From Streptomyces albicerus (GTDB lineage: Bacteria; Actinomycetota; Actinomycetes; Streptomycetales; Streptomycetaceae), in NCBI RefSeq assembly GCF_008905045.1, contig NZ_VWMY01000077.1, forward strand, positions 1-44,024: 44,024 nucleotides of DNA. Reading direction: 5' to 3'. This document shows, in pieces, positions 1 through 8,627 of the stretch. Made by a program: the position numbers and the translations under genes. Each line of letters opens with the position of its first letter. Positions within the stretch are counted from its first letter, which is position 1. The notes beneath the pieces were generated by a model, which was not told where the DNA came from, searched no databases, and was given only the letters and a program-made list of their open reading frames with translations.

Positions 1-63
1 GCCGGCCTCCACCTCCGCGCCTCGATGATCTGGATCAACGACCTTCTGAAGGCAACCGGCTGA
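1..63 (+). CDS. C-terminal fragment of an unidentified protein
   Basis: The first frame is open from the window edge and reads about 20 residues (...HLRASMIWINDLLKATG) to a TGA at 61-63. Third-position GC is high, as in a real Streptomyces gene, and a 160-bp gap follows before the next start. The N-terminal part lies outside the window and the fragment is too short to assign a family. Confidence 0.5.
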   Translation, partial: AGLHLRASMIWINDLLKATG

Positions 64-150
64 TCACAACGCCACACAGGCCCTAGCTGTCCCGCGCATT
101 CCGCCGCCCCGCCCTCACCCTCCCGTGATCCCGGCCACACCTCCACAAGC

Positions 151-164
151 GATCAGGAGTGATC
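151..164. promoter_or_regulatory. Short inverted repeat upstream of the PLD-like gene
   Basis: GATCA-GGAG-TGATC is a perfect 5-bp inverted repeat with a 4-nt spacer, about 64 bp before the start of the secreted phospholipase D-like gene. It could be an operator half-site pair or chance. Nothing else is recognisable in the 64-227 gap except a purine-rich ribosome site before position 228. Confidence 0.25.
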
Positions 165-227
165 CATTCGCGTAAAGGATCTATAAGGTGTGGTGGCCAT
201 CAACACCATCCGAACGCAAGGGAACAG

Positions 228-2723
228 ATGGGTAGACAGATACGGTGGACGGCGGCTCTCGCCGTCCCCCTCGCCCTCGGAGCGACGCTGCTCGCTCCGA
301 CCACCGCCCAGGCGGAAACGGTCGTCTCCGGGAACTACACCTCGGTCTTCAACTACCCGAGGCCCACGAGCGCCTACGACTACTCGATCAGCACCGGCGC
401 GGGCGAACTGATCGATCTCGCCGCACCCGGTTCGACCCTGTACATGGGGATGTACTGGTTCAACAGCTCGGACCTGCGCGCGAAGCTCACCGCCGCCCAG
501 GAGCGCGGGGTGAAGCTGCGCATCGTCGCGGAAGGGGCGAACCGGGGCTCCAGCGACCTGGACCAGCTGACGCTGACGGGCGGCTCGACCCTCACGTGGT
601 GCAGCAACAGTTGCCTGGGCAACGGCTCGGGTGACACAAGGGCGATCAACCACGACAAGTACATGGTGCTCGACGCGCTCACCGACGGCCGCAAGAACGT
701 CGTCTGGCAGAGCTCGCAGAACCTCGCGGGCGGCCAGGACGGCGAGATCAACAACGCCGTCGTCGTGGCGGGCAACGCGACGCTCGCCACCCGTTACCGC
801 AACCACTTCAACGACCAGGTCGCGCACGCCGGCGACAGCCTGCACACGACGTACGACCACACCACGGGCGACCCGACGTCCCCGGTCGAGGCGTACTTCT
901 CCCCGCGCGACACGGCCTCGGACGCCGCGCACTACGGCAACGCCGACATCCTGGCCTCGTTCATCGACCAGGTCGACTGCGCACGCGACGGCAAGATCAG
1001 GATCTCGGCGGCCGAGCTCGACCAGCGCTCCACCCGCCCCGCCGTCTACGAGGCCCTGGAGGCCAAGCGGGCCCAGGGCTGCGGCATCGAGGCGAACGCC
1101 CGCGACCTCAGCGACGGCGGCGGCAACAACGGCATCAACGAACTCGCCGGCCTCGACATCCCGGCCTACGGCAACCGCCCCGGCGGCTGCCGCTACAAGG
1201 CCTCGGCCACGTCGTCCTGCAACCGCGGCACCGTGCACTCCAAGTACCTGCTGACGGAGTGGAAGAAGGCCGACGGCACCCAGGTCCAGCATGTGTACAC
1301 GGGCTCCCACAACTGGACCGCGGGCTCGCTGAAGACCAACGACGAGACGATCCTGCGCATCGACGACGCGGGCACCTACCAGGCATTCGTCGCCAACTTC
1401 AACAAGGCCCGCGCCCTCGTGGTCGACATCGACGCCACGAAGTACGGCTCGACGTCCCAGCACTACTCCCGCGTCAACGTGAACGCGAACGGCGACCAGC
1501 ACTACAGCGCCGTCGCCTCCGGCGGCACCTCCTCGGTGTACACGGCGGTCGCGTACGAGCAGGGCGACCGGCACGACGCCTCGGACACCGAGCTGGGCAC
1601 CGACGTGTACGTCCGCCTGTACAAGGACGGCGTTCCCCTGTGGGACGAGAAGCTGCTGAGCAACAGCGGGACCGGTACGACCTGGTCGCACCAGAAGCCC
1701 GACGTCGGCGTGGACGACCAGGGCAACGCGATCATCGTCTGGGCCAAGGACGACGACGGCAACAAGTACGCCGACATCGCCGTGCGCAAGGTGACCCCGG
1801 ACGGCACGGTGACCACCCTGCCGCGCCCGCACGCCTCCGGTGACGGGGACCAGCTGCGGCCGACGGTCGCGGTGGCCGGTGACGGCTCCTACAGCGTCGC
1901 CTGGGAGAGCACGGCCGACGGCTCGACGCTCAACCAGGTGTACGCGAGCAGCTGGTCGCCGACCGGTGCCGCGCGCTACCAGGACGTCCAGGTCAGCACG
2001 ATCAACTCGGGGGCGGCCGGATCCAACCGCCGGCCCGACGCGGCGATCGACGACGCCGGGAACACCGTGGTCACCTGGGAGGAGGACGCGGACGGCAACG
2101 GCGGACTCAACATCGGTGTGGCGAAACTGAACTCCGCGGGCGGCTTCGCCGTGGCCCGCAAGGTGGCCAACTCCCTCACGGACGGGCAGCAGAGCAAGCC
2201 CGCGGTGGCGTCCGCCGGTGACGGCCGGTTCGTCGTGGCGTGGACGGACGAGTACACCACGGGCACCGGCACGCTGGTCCGGCCCCAGCGGATCCAGCAC
2301 CGCGTCTTCTCGGCGACCGGCACCCCCGCGGCGGCGGACCGGCGGACCACCGAGGACGCCACGGAGACCGGCCCCTATGTCGACGCCAAGCGGCCGATCT
2401 CCGACCAGGCCGACGCCGATGTGGCGGTCGCCGACGACGGCAGCTTCATCGTGGCGTGGAAGGAGGCCTTCGACGTGCTCGTCGGCAACCCCGCGACCCT
2501 GCGCCCCGGCCAGGACGACGTCTGGGCCCGCGGCTTCAACGCGGACGGAACGACGACCGGCCGGCTCATCCCCACCCGGATGAACGTGGTGACCGGCGGA
2601 GGCCAGGGCGGCGCGGCCGTGGCCCTCGCCGCGAACGGCCGTCTCGCGCTGACGTACTCGGACGACTACGACGGCAACGGCTTCAACGAGATGCGACTGC
2701 GGGACGCGTTCAAGAACGTCTGA
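228..2723 (+). CDS. Secreted phospholipase D-like protein with C-terminal repeat domain
   Basis: Start is the ATG at 228, preceded by AAGGGA; it gives MGRQIRW, a hydrophobic core and an AQA cleavage site near residue 27, so the protein is exported by Sec. Two PLD catalytic motifs are visible: HDKYMVLD near residue 142 (HxKx4D) followed by SSQN, and HSKYLLTE near residue 337 (HxKx4E, Glu in place of Asp) followed by GSHNWT. The two halves should form one active site that hydrolyses a phosphodiester, a lipid or a nucleic acid; the substrate cannot be read. From about residue 440 to the end, at least six repeats of the type D-x-x-G-N-x-x-V-x-W with acidic DxDGN loops suggest a beta-propeller-like domain, perhaps calcium-stabilised. 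The gene stands alone, with a strong terminator after it. Length 831 residues, well above a plain PLD. Confidence 0.85.
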   Translation: MGRQIRWTAALAVPLALGATLLAPTTAQAETVVSGNYTSVFNYPRPTSAYDYSISTGAGELIDLAAPGSTLYMGMYWFNSSDLRAKLTAAQERGVKLRIVAEGANRGSSDLDQLTLTGGSTLTWCSNSCLGNGSGDTRAINHDKYMVLDALTDGRKNVVWQSSQNLAGGQDGEINNAVVVAGNATLATRYRNHFNDQVAHAGDSLHTTYDHTTGDPTSPVEAYFSPRDTASDAAHYGNADILASFIDQVDCARDGKIRISAAELDQRSTRPAVYEALEAKRAQGCGIEANARDLSDGGGNNGINELAGLDIPAYGNRPGGCRYKASATSSCNRGTVHSKYLLTEWKKADGTQVQHVYTGSHNWTAGSLKTNDETILRIDDAGTYQAFVANFNKARALVVDIDATKYGSTSQHYSRVNVNANGDQHYSAVASGGTSSVYTAVAYEQGDRHDASDTELGTDVYVRLYKDGVPLWDEKLLSNSGTGTTWSHQKPDVGVDDQGNAIIVWAKDDDGNKYADIAVRKVTPDGTVTTLPRPHASGDGDQLRPTVAVAGDGSYSVAWESTADGSTLNQVYASSWSPTGAARYQDVQVSTINSGAAGSNRRPDAAIDDAGNTVVTWEEDADGNGGLNIGVAKLNSAGGFAVARKVANSLTDGQQSKPAVASAGDGRFVVAWTDEYTTGTGTLVRPQRIQHRVFSATGTPAAADRRTTEDATETGPYVDAKRPISDQADADVAVADDGSFIVAWKEAFDVLVGNPATLRPGQDDVWARGFNADGTTTGRLIPTRMNVVTGGGQGGAAVALAANGRLALTYSDDYDGNGFNEMRLRDAFKNV

Positions 2724-2754
2724 CCACGGTCCGACGGGACCACGGACCCGCCGG

Positions 2755-2806
2755 CGCGAACGCCCGAGGGCGGCACCCCTGGAGTGGGGTGCCGCCCTCG
2801 TTCGCG
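2755..2806. terminator. Strong hairpin terminator between PLD-like gene and groEL2
   Basis: A perfect 15-bp stem (2765-2779 with 2786-2800) with a 6-nt loop, extended by CGCGAA/TTCGCG outside a 4-nt bulge. It lies between convergent genes and probably stops transcription from both sides. Confidence 0.85.
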
Positions 2807-2846
2807 TGCTGCGACTGCGTACTGCGATGAACTACCGAGCCGGGGC

Positions 2847-4469
<1,623 letters not shown>

Positions 4470-4594
4470 GTGAAGTGGTCCTCCCGGACTGGGGTGGGAT
4501 CTCCAGGACCGCGCCCGCGCCCGCGACGGACGGCCTACCGACCTCGTGGTTCCTTGCCCCACCCGGCCTGCGGGCCTCACCGACCCGGTCCTCG

Positions 4595-4621
4595 TTGTCA
4601 CTCTCACCTTCAGAGTGCTAA
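4595..4621 (-). promoter_or_regulatory. CIRCE operator, promoter-distal copy
   Basis: TTGTCACTC-N9-GAGTGCTAA on the + strand (arms 4595-4603 and 4613-4621), two mismatches from consensus in one arm. CIRCE is the binding site of the heat-shock repressor HrcA. This copy is closer to groEL2 and lies in its 5' untranslated region. Confidence 0.85.
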
Positions 4622-4627
4622 CGCCAA

Positions 4628-4656
4628 TGATTAGCACTCGACCCATACGAGTGCAA
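4628..4656 (-). promoter_or_regulatory. Candidate groEL2 promoter inside CIRCE
   Basis: Read on the minus strand, TTGCAC (4656-4651), a 17-bp spacer and TAATCA (4633-4628) fit a -35/-10 pair. Both boxes fall in CIRCE arms, so bound HrcA would cover the promoter. The -10 match is only partial. Confidence 0.5.
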
Positions 4657-4657
4657 G
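4631..4657 (-). promoter_or_regulatory. CIRCE operator, promoter-overlapping copy
   Basis: TTAGCACTC-N9-GAGTGCAAG on the + strand (arms 4631-4639 and 4649-4657). Exactly 9 bp separate it from the second CIRCE, so four half-sites run in a regular 9-bp rhythm over 63 bp. Confidence 0.9.
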
Positions 4658-4693
4658 CGGCTCTCGGGTTCTGGGCTCCCCGCCCGGGGCATG

Positions 4694-4731
4694 CCGAAGG
4701 GCCCGCACCCCATGGGGTACGAGCCCTTCGG
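4694..4731 (-). terminator. Terminator of the cold-shock gene
   Basis: CCGAAGGG...CCCTTCGG stem with an inner CCCCATGGGG palindrome, 36 bp downstream of the cold-shock stop codon and just before the groEL2 operator region. It should insulate groEL2 from the upstream gene. Confidence 0.75.
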
Positions 4732-4766
4732 AAGAAGAACGTCGCTGCAGTAAGTCGGCGCGTGCT

Positions 4767-4973
4767 TCAGCCGGTCGCCAGTCGGACCATGTCCGCCTGC
4801 GGCCCCTTCTGGCCCTGCGAGATCTCAAAATCGACCCGCTGACCCTCTTCCAGGGTGCGGTAGCCGTCCATCTGAATCGCGCTGTAGTGGACGAAAACAT
4901 CCGCACCACCGTCGACCGCGATGAAGCCGTACCCCTTCTCCGCGTTGAACCACTTGACGGTGCCCTGAGCCAT
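4767..4973 (-). CDS. Cold-shock domain protein
   Basis: A 68-residue single-stranded nucleic-acid-binding protein, likely an RNA chaperone. The start MAQGTVKWF at 4973 has AGGGGAG upstream; a longer in-frame start at 5003 would add an unconserved leader. RNP1 (KGYGFI) and RNP2 (VFVHYSAI) are both intact, and the length is that of the CspA family. It lies next to groEL2 and is transcribed the same way, but a terminator and the CIRCE region separate the two. A long leader with two hairpins precedes it. Streptomyces carries several csp paralogs, so I give no symbol. Confidence 0.93.
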   Translation of the reverse strand: MAQGTVKWFNAEKGYGFIAVDGGADVFVHYSAIQMDGYRTLEEGQRVDFEISQGQKGPQADMVRLATG

Positions 4974-5004
4974 GCCTAACTCCCCTATTACTGGCCCTTG
5001 CACA

Positions 5005-5057
5005 GATCCGCACTTCGCGGATCCGGGTCAGACCTCACCCCCCAACGGTTGGGGGTG
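5005..5057 (-). ncRNA. Two stable hairpins in the cold-shock gene leader
   Basis: GATCCGC-ACTTC-GCGGATC (5005-5023) and a C-rich/G-rich hairpin with loop CGG (5036-5057) lie 32-84 nt upstream of the csp start. Long structured leaders are typical of csp mRNAs and can act as temperature-sensitive elements; that role is inferred. The rest of the 430-bp gap up to 5327 holds no gene I can support. Confidence 0.45.
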
Positions 5058-5327
5058 TGCGCCGGAACGCGTCGACCGCGGCTGAATGTATCTGTCCAAC
5101 TGCCGTCTGCAACAGGTCAATCCGACGAGAATTCTGGGCACGGCCGATCGGGAATATGTGAAGAATTCACGAAGATTCAGGGCAAGTCGGGCCCCACAAA
5201 AGCCATGAACGGCTTAAAAAGGTAGGACACTTTGGCTGCTTCTTGTCGGGCTTCGGGCGCGAACTCATATGCGCCCGGCATGCGGAGCGAAGCAGGTTCC
5301 CCAACTGTACCGCGCTCAACCATACAG

Positions 5328-5364
5328 AATTGCCCCCTCCGTTTCTCTCACGGAGAGGGCAATT
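5328..5364 (-). terminator. Terminator after the sulfur-carrier gene
   Basis: A 14-bp stem with one mismatch (AATTGCCCCCTCCG at 5328-5341, CGGAGAGGGCAATT at 5351-5364) and a 9-nt loop, 40 bp past the stop codon. A second small hairpin, CGGTAAC-TACC-GTTACCG at 5376-5393, sits between stop and terminator. Confidence 0.75.
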
Positions 5365-5403
5365 CGATGAACTCTCGGTAACTACCGTTACCGTCGGTAA
5401 TGA

Positions 5404-5679
5404 TCAGCCGCCGGCGACGGCCGGAATGATCGAGACCCCGGCCCCGTCCGGCGTCGCCGTCTCCAGCCCCTGCTCGAACCGGACGTCGTCGTCGTTCACG
5501 TACACGTTGACGAACCGCCGCAGCTTCCCCTGGTCGTCCAGGACCCGGGCGGCGATCCCGGCGTGGTTCTTCTCCAGATCGGCGATGACCTCGGCAAGGG
5601 TCGAGCCTTCGGCAGCGACCTCGGCCTTTCCGCCCGTGTAGGTGCGCAGGATGGTGGGGATACGAACGTTGACGCTCAT
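5404..5679 (-). CDS. cysO: CysO-like ubiquitin-fold sulfur carrier (MoaD/ThiS family)
   Basis: A 91-residue beta-grasp protein ending in the diagnostic Gly-Gly (PAVAGG), which is adenylated and thiocarboxylated to carry sulfur. The body (SVNVRIPTILRTYTGG, RRFVNVYVNDDDVRF, SIIPAVAGG) resembles mycobacterial CysO much more than MoaD. In Mycobacterium, CysO delivers sulfide to CysM for cysteine synthesis and is released by the Mec protease. GGAGG lies upstream of the ATG. Here the neighbour is threonine synthase rather than mec/cysM, so the partner enzymes must be elsewhere. thrC is about 106 bp upstream on the same strand, but a palindromic repeat lies between, so co-transcription is uncertain. 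Confidence 0.8.
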   Translation of the reverse strand: MSVNVRIPTILRTYTGGKAEVAAEGSTLAEVIADLEKNHAGIAARVLDDQGKLRRFVNVYVNDDDVRFEQGLETATPDGAGVSIIPAVAGG

Positions 5680-5706
5680 GGGGTAAGACCTCCGTCGGAG
5701 TGGGTG

Positions 5707-5740
5707 GCCCCGTAAGGGGCGCGGGGAACTGCGCGACCAG
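5707..5740. repeat. Dispersed Streptomyces palindromic repeat (type A)
   Basis: GCCCCGTAAGGGGC followed by GCGGGGAACTGCGCGACC. The same core recurs at 10078, 16097 and 16157, always between genes, which suggests a mobile or terminator-like intergenic element. Confidence 0.75.
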
Positions 5741-5785
5741 CCCCCACCGGCCTGCAGCTTGAATACAGCCTTTCCCGCGAGGCGC

Positions 5786-7087
5786 CTAAGCGAGGCCGGC
5801 CTCTCGGAAAGAGTCCAGGCTGGGTCGGATCGTTGCGGTCAGGCCGGTGCCGGCCACCGCGTCGAGAGTCTTAAGGCCATCACCCGTGTTGAGGACGACA
5901 GTCGTGAGCGTCGGATCCAGCAGCCCGTTCTCGATCAGCTTCTTGGTAACCCCGACGGTCACACCACCGGCGGTCTCCGCAAAGATCCCCTCGGTCCGCG
6001 CAAGCAACTTGATCGCATCGACGATCTGCTCGTCGTTCACGTCCTCCACAGCCCCACCGGTACGCCGCGCGATATCCAGCACGTACGGCCCATCCGCCGG
6101 GTTCCCGATGGCGAGCGACTTCGCGATCGTGTTCGGCTTCTGCGGCCGTACGACGTCGTGTCCGGCCTTGTACGCAACGGACACCGGCGAGCAGCCCTCG
6201 GCCTGGGCGCCGAAGATCTTGTACGGCTTGTCCTCGACGAGCCCGAGCTTGATCAGCTCCTGCAGACCCTTGTCGATCTTCGTGAGCTGGGAGCCGGAGG
6301 CGATGGGCACGACCAGCTGGTCGGGGAGCTGCCAGCCGAGCTGCTCGCAGATCTCGTACGCGAGGGTCTTGGAGCCCTCCGCGTAGTACGGCCGCAGGTT
6401 GACGTTGACGAAGCCCCAGCCCTCGCCGGCCGGGTCGCCGATCAGCTCGGAGCAGAAGCGGTTCACGTCGTCGTAGTTGCCCTCGATGCCGACGAGCTCG
6501 CCGCCGTAGACCGCGGCCATGACGACCTTGCCCTGCTCCAGGTCGTGCGGGATGAACACGCAGGAACGGAAGCCGGCGCGGGCGGCGGCCGCGCCCACTG
6601 CACCGGCGAGGTTGCCGGTGGAGGAGCAGGAGAGCGTGGTGAAGCCGAAGACGCGGGCGGCCTCGATGGCCTGCGCGACGACACGGTCCTTGAAGGAGTG
6701 CGTCGGGTTGCCGGAGTCGTCCTTCACGAAGAGCTTGCCGGGATCGACGCCCAGCTCGCGCGCGAGGTTGTCGGCCTTGACGAGCTTGGTCCAGCCGGGG
6801 TTGATGTTGGGCTTGTCGGCCACGTCCGCGGGGACGGGCAGAAGCGGCGCGTACCGCCAGACGTTCGCGGGTCCCGCCTCGATCTTCTTACGGAGTTCCT
6901 CGGTGTCGTAGGCCGAGAAGTCGTACGCGATCTCCAGCGGGCCGAAACACTCCTCGCAGGCGAAGACCGGGCCGAGCGGAACGCGGTGTCCGCACTCGCG
7001 GCAGGAAAGCGCCGCGGCAGGGCCGAGGTCGACGGAGTTCGCGGCGGTGGTGGAGTTCGTGGTGCTTGCAACTGTCTGCGCAGCCAT
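5786..7087 (-). CDS. thrC: Threonine synthase
   Basis: PLP-dependent enzyme converting O-phosphohomoserine to threonine in the cytosol. The 433-residue product has an N-terminal zinc-ribbon-like pair (CRECGH, CEECFG near residues 29-50), as in the short bacterial threonine synthases, then the PLP lysine in NPTHSFKDR, the glycine-rich SSTGNLAGAVGAAAARAG and a C-terminal VVLNTGDGLKTLD. The ATG at 7087 has GAAAGGG upstream. The first about 25 residues are Ala/Thr/Ser-rich and unconserved. The gene is divergent from gpgS across a gap with tandem repeats. No other threonine-pathway gene is adjacent. Confidence 0.93.
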   Translation of the reverse strand: MAAQTVASTTNSTTAANSVDLGPAAALSCRECGHRVPLGPVFACEECFGPLEIAYDFSAYDTEELRKKIEAGPANVWRYAPLLPVPADVADKPNINPGWTKLVKADNLARELGVDPGKLFVKDDSGNPTHSFKDRVVAQAIEAARVFGFTTLSCSSTGNLAGAVGAAAARAGFRSCVFIPHDLEQGKVVMAAVYGGELVGIEGNYDDVNRFCSELIGDPAGEGWGFVNVNLRPYYAEGSKTLAYEICEQLGWQLPDQLVVPIASGSQLTKIDKGLQELIKLGLVEDKPYKIFGAQAEGCSPVSVAYKAGHDVVRPQKPNTIAKSLAIGNPADGPYVLDIARRTGGAVEDVNDEQIVDAIKLLARTEGIFAETAGGVTVGVTKKLIENGLLDPTLTTVVLNTGDGLKTLDAVAGTGLTATIRPSLDSFREAGLA

Positions 7088-7273
7088 TGGAGGCGAGGCC
7101 CTTTCTCCTCATCTTCCTCACGACGCACTTCGCCGTGAGACGGATTTGGCACCTTCCCTAGCCGGGAGCCTCGCCGCGCTGATCGACGATGATCAGGACG
7201 AGACCGGCTGGAGGGTTGCCGGGGCTTCAACGGGCCGTATCCCTCTGCCCCTCTGGATGAGCGCTATTCGGTT

Positions 7274-7319
7274 GTTGATCGCTTGCTGATCTCTTGGTTG
7301 ATCGCTTGCTGATCTCTTG
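7274..7319. repeat. Tandem 23-bp direct repeat between thrC and gpgS
   Basis: Two identical adjacent 23-bp copies (7274-7296 and 7297-7319) built around TTGATCGCTTGCTGATC, then a partial third. The region is unusually AT-rich for this genome. It lies in the 411-bp divergent gap (7088-7498), where I see no gene. Confidence 0.85.
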
Positions 7320-7498
7320 TTGAACTGTGAAACACGTCGATGGCCCCCGACATGCGATGGTCATCAGCGTTGTTCAAGACTGTAACCGAAGGCCTGGATG
7401 GTGGAGAGAGCCGTCCGAACCGCGAGATGACAGTGACGCACCCGACACTGCCGAGCGGCGGGCACACGCATCCCAATGAACGCAAGGGAGAGCCGCAC

Positions 7499-8446
7499 GT
7501 GCTGGAAGACGTCGAGCGCTGGCTGAGCACGCGCTCCTGGTCCGTCGAGGACCGCCCGCTCAAGAAACTCATCGCCGCGAAGCGTGCCACCGGCTCCGCG
7601 GTGAGCGTCGTACTGCCCGCGCTCAACGAGGAGGAGACCGTCGGCGAGATCGTCGCCGTGATCCGCCGTGAGCTGATGACCAGGAAGGTGCCGCTCGTCG
7701 ACGAGATCGTGGTGATCGACTCGGGCTCGACGGACCGTACCTCCGAGGTCGCCGCCGACGCGGGCGCCCGCGTCGTGCACCGGGACGAGATCCTGCCCCG
7801 CATCCCGACCGTCCCCGGCAAGGGCGAGGTGCTGTGGCGCTCGCTGCTCGTCACCAGCGGGGACATCGTCGCCTTCATCGACGCGGACCTGAAGGAGTTC
7901 TCGGCCGACTTCGTCTCCGGGATCGTCGGACCGCTGCTCACCGACCCGGGCGTCGACCTCGTCAAGGCGATGTACGACCGCCCGCTGGGCGGCGCCGCAG
8001 GCCAGGGCGGCCGAGTCACGGAACTCATGGCCCGCCCGCTGCTGAACATGCACTGGCCGCAGCTGGCCGGCTTCGTCCAGCCGCTGGGCGGGGAGTACGC
8101 AGCCCGCCGCTCCCTCCTGGAACAGCTGCCCTTCCCCGTCGGATACGGCGTCGAGCTGGGCATGCTGGTCGACGCCCTGCACCTGGTGGGCCTGGACGCC
8201 CTCGCGCAGGTGGACGTCGGCGTCCGCAAGCACCGCCACCAGGACGGCCAGGCCCTGGGCCGCATGTCCGCCGCGATCTACCGCACGGCCCAGCTGCGGC
8301 TGGCCAGGGGCCACATGATCCGCCCGTCGCTGACCCAGTTCGAGCGGGGGGACGCCGGCTTCGAGCCGCGCACGTACTCGGTGGACACGGAGGAGCGGCC
8401 GCCGATGGCGGAGATCGAGGAGTACGTGGAACGCAAGGCCGCGTAA
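7499..8446 (+). CDS. gpgS: Glucosyl-3-phosphoglycerate synthase (GT-A glycosyltransferase)
   Basis: Transfers glucose from an NDP-glucose donor to 3-phosphoglycerate, the first step to glucosylglycerate and, in mycobacteria, to methylglucose lipopolysaccharide. Visible features: SVVLPALNEEETV near residue 36, IDSGSTDRT, the metal-binding FIDADLKEF near residue 127, and the C-terminal RKHRHQD. I chose the GTG at 7499 because AAGGGAG lies 8 nt upstream and the length (315 aa) then fits the GT81 family; ATGs at 7427 or 7340 would add unconserved residues. No GpgP phosphatase gene is adjacent. The next genes make trehalose, so this looks like a compatible-solute or storage-sugar block. Confidence 0.82.
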   Translation: MLEDVERWLSTRSWSVEDRPLKKLIAAKRATGSAVSVVLPALNEEETVGEIVAVIRRELMTRKVPLVDEIVVIDSGSTDRTSEVAADAGARVVHRDEILPRIPTVPGKGEVLWRSLLVTSGDIVAFIDADLKEFSADFVSGIVGPLLTDPGVDLVKAMYDRPLGGAAGQGGRVTELMARPLLNMHWPQLAGFVQPLGGEYAARRSLLEQLPFPVGYGVELGMLVDALHLVGLDALAQVDVGVRKHRHQDGQALGRMSAAIYRTAQLRLARGHMIRPSLTQFERGDAGFEPRTYSVDTEERPPMAEIEEYVERKAA

Positions 8447-8480
8447 GCGCAAGCCCACGTAAGCACAAGGCCACGTAACA

Positions 8481-8525
8481 GCGCCCCGTCAGGGGCGCGG
8501 GGCTGTGACATTTGCGGCTCCGCCC
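8481..8525. repeat. Dispersed palindromic repeat (type B, partial)
   Basis: GCGCCCC-GTCA-GGGGCGC followed by GGGGCTGTGACATTTGCGG. Fuller copies occur at 11333-11408 and 38543-38636. Just before it, 8441-8478 holds a 16-bp imperfect tandem repeat built on CACGTAAGC, whose first copy contains the gpgS stop codon. Confidence 0.7.
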
Positions 8526-8614
8526 GGGGCCGCGCCCGTCCCCGCCGCCCCGCTGGCGTCCCACGACCTCCTGTATACGGCCGGTGGGAACGTTTGAGCG
8601 TATAGAGGCTGGGC

Positions 8615-8620
8615 TAGATT
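8615..8620 (+). promoter_or_regulatory. -10 box TAGATT, leaderless otsA start
   Basis: TAGATT is followed by 7 nt and then the otsA ATG, so transcription should begin at or next to the start codon. No usable ribosome site is present. Confidence 0.5.
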
Positions 8621-8627
8621 TCGAGGC

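Noticed and set aside
1..63. Assigning the leading fragment to a regulator family
   Set aside because: Only 20 residues are visible, which is not enough for any assignment.
153..2300. 715-codon open frame on the minus strand
   Set aside because: Antisense shadow of the PLD-like gene caused by high GC; Val/Arg/Gly-rich, no family resemblance.
4613..4639. GAGTGCTAA-N9-TTAGCACTC read as an inverted operator
   Set aside because: It is the junction of two correctly oriented CIRCE elements rather than a separate site.
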